A stretch of DNA of 23,136 bases from a virus. The DNA lies in the IMG/VR virus record IMGVR_UViG_3300037502_003716, positions 1-23,136 of that record, one strand, 5' to 3'. This document shows positions 14,553-21,183 of this stretch, piece after piece. The notes beneath the pieces are model-generated. The model had not been told where the DNA came from, searched no databases, and was given only the letters and a program-made list of their open reading frames with translations. Each line of letters starts with the position of its first letter. Position 1 is the first letter of the stretch. The translations under genes were made by a program, and so were the position numbers.

Positions 14553-14586
14553 AAAAAGCACCTCTATTAATTTAGAAGTGCTTTTT
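14553..14586. terminator. Bidirectional terminator between convergent transcripts
   Basis: AAAAAGCAC (14553-14561) pairs with GTGCTTTTT (14578-14586), with a further TCT/AGA pair inside. T-runs follow on both strands. It ends the dam transcript from the left and the long minus-strand operon (last stop at 14608) from the right. Confidence 0.82.
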
Positions 14587-14607
14587 ATTTGGCAAAGACT
14601 AGAAACC

Positions 14608-15180
14608 CTATACTCCTACTTTGTCCTGGCCTCCTGCTTTGCGCCGCAGATATTCAGCAAGGAGAAGTGCCTCGGCCCGCCCGTTGTATTTCTTGAGCTT
14701 TAATTCCATAGCCATCTGGGGGAATAACTGCACCGCAATAATCCTTGATGCGTCCTTGTCTTTCCCTATCAAGCCATAGTGTTTTTTCCATTCTTGAGGG
14801 GTCACCAACTCCATAGGAATATTTAACGCTGCGATCACTCCCAACCAAATGCCAAAATTCGTCCCAAAATCAAAGGTTGATCTAACTCCCTGTCCTGGCA
14901 TTGAATGAACGCTCTCTATGGCGATTATTGAGTTTGAGGTAATTGACTGTGCTAACTCCGATGCCATTAATGCAGGGCTTGACTTCGTTGTGATTTTAGT
15001 TTTGGACTTGACTGTTCCCTTGTCCGCAACCTGATTAAATAGCGTGAGGTTTGGCTTTTTGCTTTTAACCTTAGTTTTTATCTCAATAACTGGACAATCA
15101 ATGAGTTTGATTCCCGATGGAGAAATGATAGCGATCGCTCCGGTTTTGCCTGGGTCAATTCCGATAAAAGTATTGATCAT
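14608..15180 (-). CDS. RuvC-like phage Holliday-junction nuclease
   Basis: 190 aa from the ATG at 15180, which overlaps the stop of the upstream gene (TAATG). The RNase H-fold motifs of RuvC-type resolvases are visible: FIGIDPGKTGAIAII with Asp9; SIIAIESVHSMPGQG with Glu89; LVTPQEWKKHYGL; and the C-terminal NGRAEALLLAEYLRR, which matches the family 'dgrAeAlLia.yl'. Members cut branched DNA during replication, recombination or before packaging. A region of about 40 residues (roughly 30-75) rich in Lys and Thr is an insert compared with cellular RuvC, and is commonly variable in phage versions. It is the last gene of the minus-strand operon, just before the terminator. Confidence 0.78.
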   Translation of the reverse strand: MINTFIGIDPGKTGAIAIISPSGIKLIDCPVIEIKTKVKSKKPNLTLFNQVADKGTVKSKTKITTKSSPALMASELAQSITSNSIIAIESVHSMPGQGVRSTFDFGTNFGIWLGVIAALNIPMELVTPQEWKKHYGLIGKDKDASRIIAVQLFPQMAMELKLKKYNGRAEALLLAEYLRRKAGGQDKVGV

Positions 15181-15452
15181 TATTTCCATCCCTTCTTAAT
15201 ACTATTCTGATTAGCAAAAGCTACATGATCTCTGGTTATCTGCCACTTATAACGGGGTCTTAACTCCTCTCCAATCCTGACGCAATCGGAGTCGGTATCA
15301 GTCAAGGGAATCACACCATTCTGATATTTGAACAAGGTCTTAGTTACCCAATTGACATCTGTTAATAATTGATTCCCGCCGCGCTTTCTGGCAGTATCAA
15401 CAACTAACTCGACAATCTCTGGATAGTCTGATTTTGGTTTGGATTTTTTCAT
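15180..15452 (-). CDS. Small 'YPE' family protein, paralogue 2
   Basis: 90 aa, no known family. It shares with the genes at 15453-15782 and 19908-20204 a start like DYPEIVELVVDTA, then D.NWVTKTLF.YQ, a DCV..GEELRPR motif and a W-Q/N-I-T/S end (KWQITRDHVAF). The similarity to the 19.9-kb copy is the clearest: WVTNTLFTYQ and DCVWGAESIKPRSEW. No signal peptide or membrane segment is seen, so it is a soluble helical protein. It is one base apart from the next gene and touches the RuvC-like gene (TAATG), so it is in the same transcript. Function unknown; the fold could be a small helical adaptor. Confidence 0.6.
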   Translation of the reverse strand: MKKSKPKSDYPEIVELVVDTARKRGGNQLLTDVNWVTKTLFKYQNGVIPLTDTDSDCVRIGEELRPRYKWQITRDHVAFANQNSIKKGWK

Positions 15453-15782
15453 TTAAAACTCCTGTTCATTATCTATAGTTTTCTTCATCCCTGAGTTAAC
15501 AGGTGTTAGCCCCTCTCGCCACGCCAACCATCGGGTTTGTTGGTTTAGTTTGGCGGCGTTGTAATCCTCTAAGCTGATGTTCCAATCCTCAACAGGAGCA
15601 AACTCTAAACCAAGATCAAGAATGGTTTTGACAGCCCCTTCACGGGGGTATTTGGCTTTAGGGTTTGTCGTCCGGTGATAGAGTACCATCAAAATAAAGT
15701 CTTTGTTTTTGGGGATGGGATTGGGTTCTGGGATTAACAGGATTTGACTGTAGACTGATTCGACTACTTCGGGATAATTCAT
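15453..15782 (-). CDS. Small 'YPE' family protein, paralogue 3
   Basis: 109 aa from the ATG at 15782; an earlier TTG at 15818 is less likely because the other family members also begin a few residues before YPE. It starts MNYPEVVESVYSQILLIPEP, has PIPKNKDFILMVLYHRT in the place of the WVT.TLF segment, and DLGLEFAPVEDWNISLEDYN in the place of the R..W.IT end. It is the most diverged of the three paralogues and longer at the C-terminus. Its stop is next to the following ATG. In the ancestral order it would have followed the ATPase gene by about 40 bases; the secreted-protein cassette now lies between them. Confidence 0.58.
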   Translation of the reverse strand: MNYPEVVESVYSQILLIPEPNPIPKNKDFILMVLYHRTTNPKAKYPREGAVKTILDLGLEFAPVEDWNISLEDYNAAKLNQQTRWLAWREGLTPVNSGMKKTIDNEQEF

Positions 15783-15821
15783 GGGCTTGTGTTTTGCTTT
15801 GCTTGTAGGATAAATCAAGGG

Positions 15822-15846
15822 TTCTACTACATATCAGGTAAAAAGT
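15822..15846. repeat. 25-bp direct repeat, left copy (att-like)
   Basis: Starts TTCTACTACATATC and ends AGGTAAAAAGT; identical to 16321-16345. The right copy is the 3' end of the ATPase gene (codons NFLPDM-stop), whereas this copy is free of any gene, so it is the duplicated one. Confidence 0.8.
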
Positions 15847-15866
15847 AAAATAGTTTTAATTTTTTA

Positions 15867-16280
15867 TTATTTTAGATTGGAAAAAGAAATAGCTAATGTA
15901 TTTTTTATCCCACCATATAAATCATAAAATTCGACAATTATTGATTCATTTGGTTTCATCACTCGATAACTTCTATCAAAATATCCTGAACAATAGTCTG
16001 CACCGTAATCTTTTTCACAAATAACACGAAAAGGGATATCCGAAGTGATGTTTAATTGTTGAGGTATATCTAAAGGATTTTTTATTATGTGTTGTGTTTT
16101 TTTGTTTTTTGATATAAAAACTAAATAATTTCCTGAACGATTAAATATCGTTCTATTTGCATTAGCCAAACTATTTCCTGTATGATTACGCATGGTTTTA
16201 TTTTCATTAGCTAAACATGAATTAGCAAAAGATACGCTCAATAATGTAACAGTCAATAGTGATAAAAACAGTTTTTTCAT
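15867..16280 (-). CDS. Secreted protein of unknown function in a 25-bp-repeat-flanked cassette
   Basis: 137 aa with a clear Sec signal peptide: MKKLFLSLLTVTLLSVSFAN then SCLA, with likely cleavage after ALA-like SCLA (about residue 24). The mature part is about 110 aa and has a short internal duplication (NKTMRNHTGNSLANAN and NRTIFNRSGNYLVF), many Asn/Ser/Thr and a pair of cysteines in CEKDYGADYCSGYFD. This is the make-up of a small exported beta-rich protein. No family is recognised. It is the only secreted gene at the distal end of the operon and lies between two 25-bp direct repeats, so it appears to be a recent insertion ('moron'). It is more A/T-rich than its neighbours. Confidence 0.65.
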   Translation of the reverse strand: MKKLFLSLLTVTLLSVSFANSCLANENKTMRNHTGNSLANANRTIFNRSGNYLVFISKNKKTQHIIKNPLDIPQQLNITSDIPFRVICEKDYGADYCSGYFDRSYRVMKPNESIIVEFYDLYGGIKNTLAISFSNLK

Positions 16281-16320
16281 TATTTTTTCTTGTTTTTGTT
16301 TTATGATAATTTTACCATTA

Positions 16321-16345
16321 TTCTACTACATATCAGGTAAAAAGT
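16321..16345. repeat. 25-bp direct repeat, right copy (within the 3' end of the ATPase gene)
   Basis: Identical to 15822-15846. It covers the last six codons and the stop of the ATPase gene plus five further bases (to 16321). A target in a gene's 3' end that is recreated after insertion is the usual outcome of site-specific integration. Confidence 0.8.
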
Positions 16346-18218
16346 TTACACTTCTGAAACCATTAATTTCCTTGATTAGTTTTTGACCTAAACCAAAATT
16401 TTGCAATTCATCAAATATCAACTCAGTAGTTTCAGCATTTAATCCAAACTGAGTTCTGAGTGATGATTTGCGGTAACAGTCACGGGCTGGTATAGGTTCA
16501 CCCTTAAATATTTCCTTGATGAAATTAAACACCGCTTGAGCCGATTCAGAAAGTGTTTTATCGGGTAATGTTTTGTTAGCTGTTCCATTCCACGAAGGTT
16601 TATATTTAGCTTGTAATTCTGACTCAAGACTTAATCGTTTTTGCTCATCCCAATTTTTTGTGATGTAAAAAGCTATTTTCACCGATACATCACCAATTGA
16701 TTCAAGATGTTTTTTAACATGATGTTCCCAGTCACCTTTATTGTTCCAACGTCTCCAAAGGTCTTTAGATTGACCTACATAAAGAGGGTTTTGATAACCG
16801 TCAACAAATACACAATATACTCCCGCTTCGTATTGTGGTAGCCATTGCAAGCCACTGGGATAATCTATTGATTGCCAGGTATTACAATCTAAGGGATTTA
16901 TTGATTGTAACACTTTGGGAACATCATCTTTTTTTAGATTGATATTAGGTGATGGAACTATTTTAACATCTATTGGTTTATTTAAAAAAATAGGATTTAA
17001 TAAACCATCAGGAGCATTGCCTTTTTTTCTATACTCAAGATGATGTTTATGCGTTGGGTGTTCTGCGATTTGATGCTGATTAGAACCACAAACAACAACA
17101 GGATAGGCAGCACTTTGGATGTACTGAAATTCAGGGGTGTCATGTTTCCACAGGTTTTGAATCTCACTCCTAGCACTAGCACCACAAAGAATTAAAAGGA
17201 AATTATTTCTAAACTTCCCATCAATTCCTATGGCTTCGGTGTTATGACTTTGCATGAAACCGATTAAACAAATATCAAACTTTCTAGCATTAGAAAGTTT
17301 CCGAATCGCATAAGTAAAAGTCTTAACTCTTTTTTCCTTGTTTTGCAATGGTTTGATAGTGTCTAATTGTGCTAACTCGGACATCGTATCATTGATTTCA
17401 TCCAAGCAGACAATGATAGAATGCCCGTCTTTTTCTTTTCGGTTCTCGACTTCTTCAATTAGCCAGCACAAAATCTGATAAATTATTTCAACATCTGATT
17501 CAACCCTAGGGAAACCCATTTGTTGCCAGATAGGGTTTTTTGAAGCGTGGATATCCAAAACAATCACCTCGGCGGGTTTATGCTCAGTTAGTTTGCCAAT
17601 CACGAAACCAGCACCTAGAGATGTTTTTGCGCTCCCAGAATTTCCCCCGATTAATATTCCCGAAGACTCATCGGCTAACTTATCCCAGTTATAGAAGTTT
17701 AAGATATGATTGGAGGGAATATCGCAAGGAATAAATGATAGTTCATCTGAATAGATATCATGATTCTCTTGATTATATTCCACAGGACTCTCTCGGTCTA
17801 AAACCATCAATTGACTCCGGTGAAGATTCCCTTCATTGTCATCCGACCGTCTTTGTTGCGATGGTGGTAATGTTTGATCATGGCTTTTAGGCTGCGCGAT
17901 CGCTTGCTGACTTTCGTTCAAATATCTAATATCCCTAAATTTTTCTAACTCATATTCCATCCCCAACCGCCGCAGGAATATAGCCTCGGTTTGCTCCTCT
18001 ACCTTGGCTTGTAGCTTGATTGATTTCTCTGATTGACTCCCCATCACCCACCCCGCAACAGATAGCACCGCACCCGCAGATGTACCAACAATCCCTAACT
18101 GTGGGTTTTTGTTGATTGCCAAAGGTGAAAACATCGCCAGACTACAACCAGCGATGGTTAGACCTATTGACCATGCTGACAGGTGAGGATTTTTTAAATG
18201 TTCAGGGGTGTTATTCAT
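16326..18218 (-). CDS. Membrane-anchored FtsK/HerA-like ATPase fused to a GIY-YIG nuclease
   Basis: 630 aa from the ATG at 18218, which overlaps the stop of the previous gene. Order of parts: two N-terminal TM helices (about 15-35 SIGLTIAGCSLAMFSPLAI and 41-60 LGIVGTSAGAVLSVAGWVMG); a charged linker to about 180; an ATPase with Walker A IGGNSGSAKTS (189-200) and Walker B SIIVCLDEIND (267-277), followed by a sensor-like FDICLIGFMQSHN (314-326); a GIY-YIG nuclease (about 464-545) with GVYCVF, LYVGQSKDLWRRW and the acidic LESELQAKYKPSWN end, so all key residues are present; and a C-terminal helical/winged-helix part. TM pair plus P-loop with the VLD and LDE segments is the FtsK/VirD4/HerA DNA-pump plan. 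No relaxase or VirB4 partner is seen nearby. A C-terminal GIY-YIG domain on such a pump is unusual. It is likely to move or process DNA at the membrane. Confidence 0.75.
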   Translation of the reverse strand: MNNTPEHLKNPHLSAWSIGLTIAGCSLAMFSPLAINKNPQLGIVGTSAGAVLSVAGWVMGSQSEKSIKLQAKVEEQTEAIFLRRLGMEYELEKFRDIRYLNESQQAIAQPKSHDQTLPPSQQRRSDDNEGNLHRSQLMVLDRESPVEYNQENHDIYSDELSFIPCDIPSNHILNFYNWDKLADESSGILIGGNSGSAKTSLGAGFVIGKLTEHKPAEVIVLDIHASKNPIWQQMGFPRVESDVEIIYQILCWLIEEVENRKEKDGHSIIVCLDEINDTMSELAQLDTIKPLQNKEKRVKTFTYAIRKLSNARKFDICLIGFMQSHNTEAIGIDGKFRNNFLLILCGASARSEIQNLWKHDTPEFQYIQSAAYPVVVCGSNQHQIAEHPTHKHHLEYRKKGNAPDGLLNPIFLNKPIDVKIVPSPNINLKKDDVPKVLQSINPLDCNTWQSIDYPSGLQWLPQYEAGVYCVFVDGYQNPLYVGQSKDLWRRWNNKGDWEHHVKKHLESIGDVSVKIAFYITKNWDEQKRLSLESELQAKYKPSWNGTANKTLPDKTLSESAQAVFNFIKEIFKGEPIPARDCYRKSSLRTQFGLNAETTELIFDELQNFGLGQKLIKEINGFRSVNFLPDM

Positions 18219-18564
18219 TATTTTCAGGTTGAGGTAATGTGAAATATATCCAAATTGAAACAGTGACAATCAACAATAAAATCCATAATAATAATCTTAA
18301 AACTATCCAAGATTGACCTATTCCTAAAGCATAAAAAACACCAATCAATAAAGCTATAGCACCAAAAACTAATTCATCAGAGTTTACAGTATCTTGATTA
18401 TCAGAAATTAAATATAAAATAACACTACCAACAATCAAACCCAGATAAAGACAAATTAGCAATACTCTAGCTTCAGGATAAAGCAAAGCAAAATGTGATA
18501 ACAAAAAGGAACAAGATAAACCCGTTCCAAAGATTGAAAACTTTTTGACTTTCCATAGTTTCAT
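18211..18564 (-). CDS. Four-TM membrane protein
   Basis: 117 aa from the ATG at 18564 (MKLWKVKKFS); a TTG ten codons upstream would run through the hairpin at 18572-18594. About four hydrophobic helices are visible: IFGTGLSCSFLLSHFALL, VLLICLYLGLIVGSVILYL, ELVFGAIALLIGVFYALGI, and VLRLLLWILLLIVTVSIWIY. The loops are short and a small acidic C-terminal tail remains (PQPENNE). No family is recognised. The stop overlaps the ATPase ATG by eight bases, so it is likely to be made in step with the ATPase and could form a membrane platform or channel with it. Confidence 0.62.
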   Translation of the reverse strand: MKLWKVKKFSIFGTGLSCSFLLSHFALLYPEARVLLICLYLGLIVGSVILYLISDNQDTVNSDELVFGAIALLIGVFYALGIGQSWIVLRLLLWILLLIVTVSIWIYFTLPQPENNE

Positions 18565-18571
18565 GTTTTGA

Positions 18572-18594
18572 TTGGGGGAATGTTTCACCCCCAA
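18572..18594 (-). promoter_or_regulatory. Intergenic mRNA hairpin in the operon
   Basis: TTGGGGG (18572-18578) pairs with CCCCCAA (18588-18594) with a nine-base loop, in the only sizeable gap (36 bases) between two otherwise tightly packed genes. No T-run follows in the direction of transcription, so it is more likely an mRNA stability or processing element than a terminator. Confidence 0.45.
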
Positions 18595-18600
18595 ATAAAT

Positions 18601-19116
18601 TTACAGTTTCATCGAGTTTTCAATTTTGTCCAACTGGCGCATCACGTTAACAGCCCCTACATTTTCGTTAGCGTAATTACCAACGATTTGCATATATTTA
18701 GGAGCTTGACCATCTAACATTTTTTGAGTTTGAATCTTTTCCTCAAAACGTTTCAATGAACCTTCTGCCACACCTTTAACATATTGTTGGTCAGCTTCGT
18801 ACCACTCAGTACGAGCTTTATCAACTTTCAATTGAGCTTCGACAATTACCTTTTTATTTGACGCTGCTTTGATTGCATTTTCGGCAATAATCTTAGCTCC
18901 CTTAGCTTCATTTTCAGATGGGTTAACTCGGTCAGGAATATTAAACTGTTGGTCAAATTCATCGGTTCCTGCATAGGAGCGTTCACGGGTATAGGGGGTG
19001 ATATCACCTTTTCCTGTTGGACTCATCACCTTAGAGAAATTAGCGCCCGTACCAGCTTCTTTGATAATGTTTCCAGTTGAAAAACGATTGCGTAAACCGT
19101 CTAATTTAGTTGCCAT
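18601..19116 (-). CDS. Soluble coiled-coil protein of the membrane operon
   Basis: 171 aa from the ATG at 19116, which has an upstream GGAGAAAAAG; the earlier ATG at 19134 lacks this. No signal peptide or TM. The N-terminal 70 residues are low in helix and rich in G, S, T and P (GTGANFSKVMSPTGKGDITP), followed by a long alanine/lysine/glutamate helix (ENAIKAASNKKVIVEAQLKV, then KARTEWYEADQQYVKGVA) and a C-terminal helix. This looks like a dimerising or fibre-forming coiled coil. It is the main non-membrane protein between the TM genes and the ATPase, so it may be a scaffold, a pilus or capsid-like subunit, or a cytoplasmic adaptor; which of these is not decided. Confidence 0.6.
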   Translation of the reverse strand: MATKLDGLRNRFSTGNIIKEAGTGANFSKVMSPTGKGDITPYTRERSYAGTDEFDQQFNIPDRVNPSENEAKGAKIIAENAIKAASNKKVIVEAQLKVDKARTEWYEADQQYVKGVAEGSLKRFEEKIQTQKMLDGQAPKYMQIVGNYANENVGAVNVMRQLDKIENSMKL

Positions 19117-19372
19117 TTCTTTTTCTCCATTCAATAATTAGCTGTTCTTTGCACCCTTCGCCACCTTTGTTTTTCAGGCATTTTTCATAACCTGAAAGGT
19201 TGGCTACGGCTACAAACTTTTGAAACTCCTCTGTTGGTTTATTTGTCAACCTGACAACTTCAGAAGCTATCAAACCAACTAACAATAAACTCAACAACCC
19301 CATTGACCAATTAAATACCATCAATCCTGTTATCTGGGGGGAGGTCTGGGTTTCAGATTGTTGCAAATACAT
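19106..19372 (-). CDS. Small single-TM protein
   Basis: 88 aa with one TM helix (about residues 17-40: LMVFNWSMGLLSLLLVGLIA) followed by a charged helical C-terminal part with CLKNKGGEGC. The N-terminus is Gln/Thr/Ser-rich. No signal-peptide cleavage site is evident. The last eleven bases overlap the start of the coiled-coil gene. Not recognised. Its position beside the rhomboid gene makes it a possible substrate of that protease, which is only an inference. Confidence 0.6.
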   Translation of the reverse strand: MYLQQSETQTSPQITGLMVFNWSMGLLSLLLVGLIASEVVRLTNKPTEEFQKFVAVANLSGYEKCLKNKGGEGCKEQLIIEWRKRNGN

Positions 19373-19924
19373 TTAATTTGCCTCCAATTTTCTTTGAGAA
19401 TTTGCATCTAAATACCCCGCTATCGCACCACCAATAAACCCTGCTAGATGACCTTCCCAACTAATCCCTTGGGCAACCGATGGCAGCATTCCACCGATTA
19501 AATTTTGGAATATTATCCAGGTAATAACAGCGCATACCAGATTAGGAAAATCAAGACGAAAGACAGCACTAAGAAGACAAAATCCAAAAAAACCATATAT
19601 CACCCCGCTTGCTCCTATATGATTTGAACCAGGTTGACCAAAGAACCAAACACCAAAACCTTCAATTACTGAAATCACCCAAAAGTTGTAATTGAATTTT
19701 CCAGGGGCTTTGAAAATTGTCAGGGTTGCCAATGGCAAATATCCGACTGTGTTCCCTATCAAGTGTTGGGGGTCTCCGTGCAGGAATGGCGAGGTTATAA
19801 TTCCTAACATTCCTATGCCTTCCACTCCTGGTCTGATTCCAAAATAATCAAATTCGGGGAAAAACATTTCCAAAGCCCACATTATTCCCAGATAGGTAGC
19901 TGCACATTTAAAATCTTTGAGCAT
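19373..19924 (-). CDS. Rhomboid-family intramembrane serine protease
   Basis: 183 aa, about six hydrophobic helices. Family signatures are present: the first loop SPFLHGDPQHLIGNTVGYL, with His54 and Asn58 (oxyanion) of the H..GN pattern; the catalytic serine in HIGASGVIYGFFGF (Ser106, G-A-S-G); and the catalytic histidine in SWEGHLAGFIGG (His159). Both members of the Ser/His dyad are intact, so it should be active. Rhomboids cut TM segments of other membrane proteins. It lies among many small single-TM genes in the same operon, which would be natural substrates. The N-terminus overlaps the upstream gene by 17 bases. It starts MLKDFKCA and has no signal peptide beyond its first TM. Virus- or plasmid-encoded rhomboids of this kind are uncommon. 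Confidence 0.88.
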   Translation of the reverse strand: MLKDFKCAATYLGIMWALEMFFPEFDYFGIRPGVEGIGMLGIITSPFLHGDPQHLIGNTVGYLPLATLTIFKAPGKFNYNFWVISVIEGFGVWFFGQPGSNHIGASGVIYGFFGFCLLSAVFRLDFPNLVCAVITWIIFQNLIGGMLPSVAQGISWEGHLAGFIGGAIAGYLDANSQRKLEAN

Positions 19925-20204
19925 ATTTTTGTTTACGTTCAGCTATCCATTTTTCTTTCCATCTTTTAACTGAAATCTCATTTTGCTCTTTGGTGATATT
20001 CCACTCAGAGCGAGGCTTGATACTCTCAGCACCCCAAACACAATCTTGATGTGTTTCAGACATGGGTGAATATTCTGGCATTTGTTGATAAGTGAAAAGT
20101 GTGTTAGTCACCCAATCAGGGTCAAGCATTACATCTTTGGGTTTAAAAGTTGATTTTGCTTGTTCAATCAATAACGAAACTATCTCTGGATAATCATTTA
20201 CCAT
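19908..20204 (-). CDS. Small 'YPE' family protein, paralogue 1
   Basis: 98 aa; member of the small family also at 15180 and 15453 (see there). It begins MVNDYPEIVSLLIEQAKS, has DPDWVTNTLFTYQQMPEY, an HQDCVWGAESIKPRSEWNIT block, and a basic helical tail (KRWKEKWIAERKQKY). The ATG overlaps the stop of the 50-aa ORF (ATGGTAA). It is soluble and not recognised outside this family. Having the same family at both ends of the operon suggests it takes part in the operon's main function or binds one of its membrane proteins. Confidence 0.62.
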   Translation of the reverse strand: MVNDYPEIVSLLIEQAKSTFKPKDVMLDPDWVTNTLFTYQQMPEYSPMSETHQDCVWGAESIKPRSEWNITKEQNEISVKRWKEKWIAERKQKYAQRF

Positions 20205-20350
20205 TTCAAAGCTCCTGGTGTCTGGTGTTGCGGTGACTGTGATTGCTGTTGGTTAGGTAGGTTAATCTTTCCTGAGTAAAGGAAAAATGCTGCTGCAACG
20301 GCTGCAATTCCTAACCAAATCAAATTCTGTTTATTTTTTGTGAAATCCAT
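20198..20350 (-). CDS. 50-aa single-TM protein
   Basis: MDFTKNKQNLIWLGIAAVAA (residues 1-20), then AFFLYSGKINLPNQQ and a Gln/Ser/Pro-rich tail ending TPGALKW. One TM helix at about 10-26 and a short Gln-rich extracytoplasmic or cytoplasmic tail. Too short for many gene finders but supported by its overlaps: its stop lies inside the ATG region of the YPE gene downstream (ATGGTAA), and its start overlaps the 44-aa ORF upstream by 20 bases. Confidence 0.55.
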   Translation of the reverse strand: MDFTKNKQNLIWLGIAAVAAAFFLYSGKINLPNQQQSQSPQHQTPGALKW

Positions 20351-20465
20351 AATATCTGTTACAAACAATGTTGTTGTGAATTGCGACTAAAGGGGGGATT
20401 GTCAGGTAAAGAATGATTCCAAAAATCATCCATTGGATAATGAATCTATGGTTTATCGTTATCAT
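20331..20465 (-). CDS. 44-aa single-TM protein
   Basis: MITINHRFIIQWMIFGIILY continuing LTIPPLVAIHNNIVCNRYYGF and KK. One TM helix at about 10-28. The ATG overlaps the stop of the 53-aa ORF by the sequence ATGA, the standard coupling in this operon. Not recognised; could be a subunit of a membrane complex. Confidence 0.48.
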   Translation of the reverse strand: MITINHRFIIQWMIFGIILYLTIPPLVAIHNNIVCNRYYGFHKK

Positions 20466-20623
20466 AAATCCCCTTGAGCGTAGGCTTGACAGAAAGCTCC
20501 GGTATTGTCTGGGGTGCGATTATCAACAATATCAGCACCCCCTCTTTGTAAGCAAAGGAGATAAGTTAAGAACCAAACTACTATCCAAAACATCATTTCC
20601 TTTTTCGTGTACAAATTTGTCAT
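20462..20623 (-). CDS. 53-aa single-TM protein
   Basis: Starts MTNLYTKKEMMFWIVVWFLT and continues YLLCLQRGGADIV and DNRTPDNTGAFCQAYAQGDL. One TM helix at about 10-26, with a C-terminal part that includes a Cys and ends acidic. The ATG at 20623 overlaps the stop of the 88-aa gene (ATGA); inner ATGs at 20596 and 20593 are in the same frame and less likely because they lose this coupling. Not recognised. Confidence 0.52.
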   Translation of the reverse strand: MTNLYTKKEMMFWIVVWFLTYLLCLQRGGADIVDNRTPDNTGAFCQAYAQGDL

Positions 20624-20886
20624 CGCTGCATTTTATTGTTGTTGTTGATGATTATGTCGGGCGATGGTTGACTAGGACGTTCAATGTATCTTGTTCCTCC
20701 TACAACAATAGGTGAAATAAATATCAGGAATATAAAACCTATTGGCAAAAGCATTATATTTGAAGACATTCCTGATGATGTAGCATTCCGGTTTGGTTGT
20801 TGTTGGCAATCATCACTTGGTTGTTGATAGTTTTGACCGGGAGCTTCATAGTAATTGATATGGATTCCGTTCTTTCTGTTTGACAT
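20620..20886 (-). CDS. 88-aa single-TM protein with Gln/Asn-rich ends
   Basis: N-terminal 40 residues are hydrophilic (YYEAPGQNYQQPSDDCQQQP), followed by one TM helix (IMLLPIGFIFLIFISPIVVG) and a short tail PSPDIIINNNNKMQR. No signal peptide, so the N-terminus is probably on the cytoplasmic side. Not recognised. It starts five bases after the stop of the previous gene and overlaps the next by four bases. Confidence 0.6.
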   Translation of the reverse strand: MSNRKNGIHINYYEAPGQNYQQPSDDCQQQPNRNATSSGMSSNIMLLPIGFIFLIFISPIVVGGTRYIERPSQPSPDIIINNNNKMQR

Positions 20887-20891
20887 TGTTT

Positions 20892-21173
20892 TTAATTGTT
20901 TTCAAATTTGTACATATTCACTGCACCACCATTAGGAGTCATCACAGTGTTGGGTGAAACTTGCGGTTGTAATGTTTGAGGCTGTGGTCTTGTTACCATA
21001 TTTTGATAAATCAAACCTGCAACAATTCCAACTATTAACCACTGCCACCCATTTAACTTGTCAAAAAATTTATCTACCTTCATCGTTTTTTCTCCTAGTA
21101 ATTCGTTAATTATTGAAAGTTTTTCGAGGTCTTTATCAGAACATCTGTCCTGTGACAAGATTCTGTTTTTCAT
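20892..21173 (-). CDS. Small single-TM protein (start uncertain)
   Basis: The open frame reaches to 21416, but that part overlaps the secreted-protein gene at 21184-21570 and reads as a shadow. Two starts fit better: ATG at 21173 (93 aa; ten bases after the upstream stop) and ATG at 21083 (63 aa), which has the strong Shine-Dalgarno TAGGAGAAAAAACG. From 21173 the protein has an N-terminal helical part (CSDKDLEKLSIINELLGEK), then one TM helix (WLIVGIVAGLIYQNM) and a Pro/Gln/Thr-rich tail ending VNMYKFENN. The interval and TM pattern match the neighbouring genes. The sequence cannot decide between the two starts; both isoforms may be made. Confidence 0.52.
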   Translation of the reverse strand: MKNRILSQDRCSDKDLEKLSIINELLGEKTMKVDKFFDKLNGWQWLIVGIVAGLIYQNMVTRPQPQTLQPQVSPNTVMTPNGGAVNMYKFENN

Positions 21174-21183
21174 TTGTCTAAGC

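Noticed and set aside
16326-18218. Type IV secretion coupling protein (VirD4/TraD) of a conjugation system
   Set aside because: The ATPase layout is similar, but no relaxase, VirB4, VirB6 or pilin-like gene is found in the neighbouring 8 kb. Kept only as a distant relationship.
18572-18594. Internal terminator of the long operon
   Set aside because: The GC-rich stem is there but no T-run follows in the direction of transcription, and genes downstream overlap without other promoters in sight.
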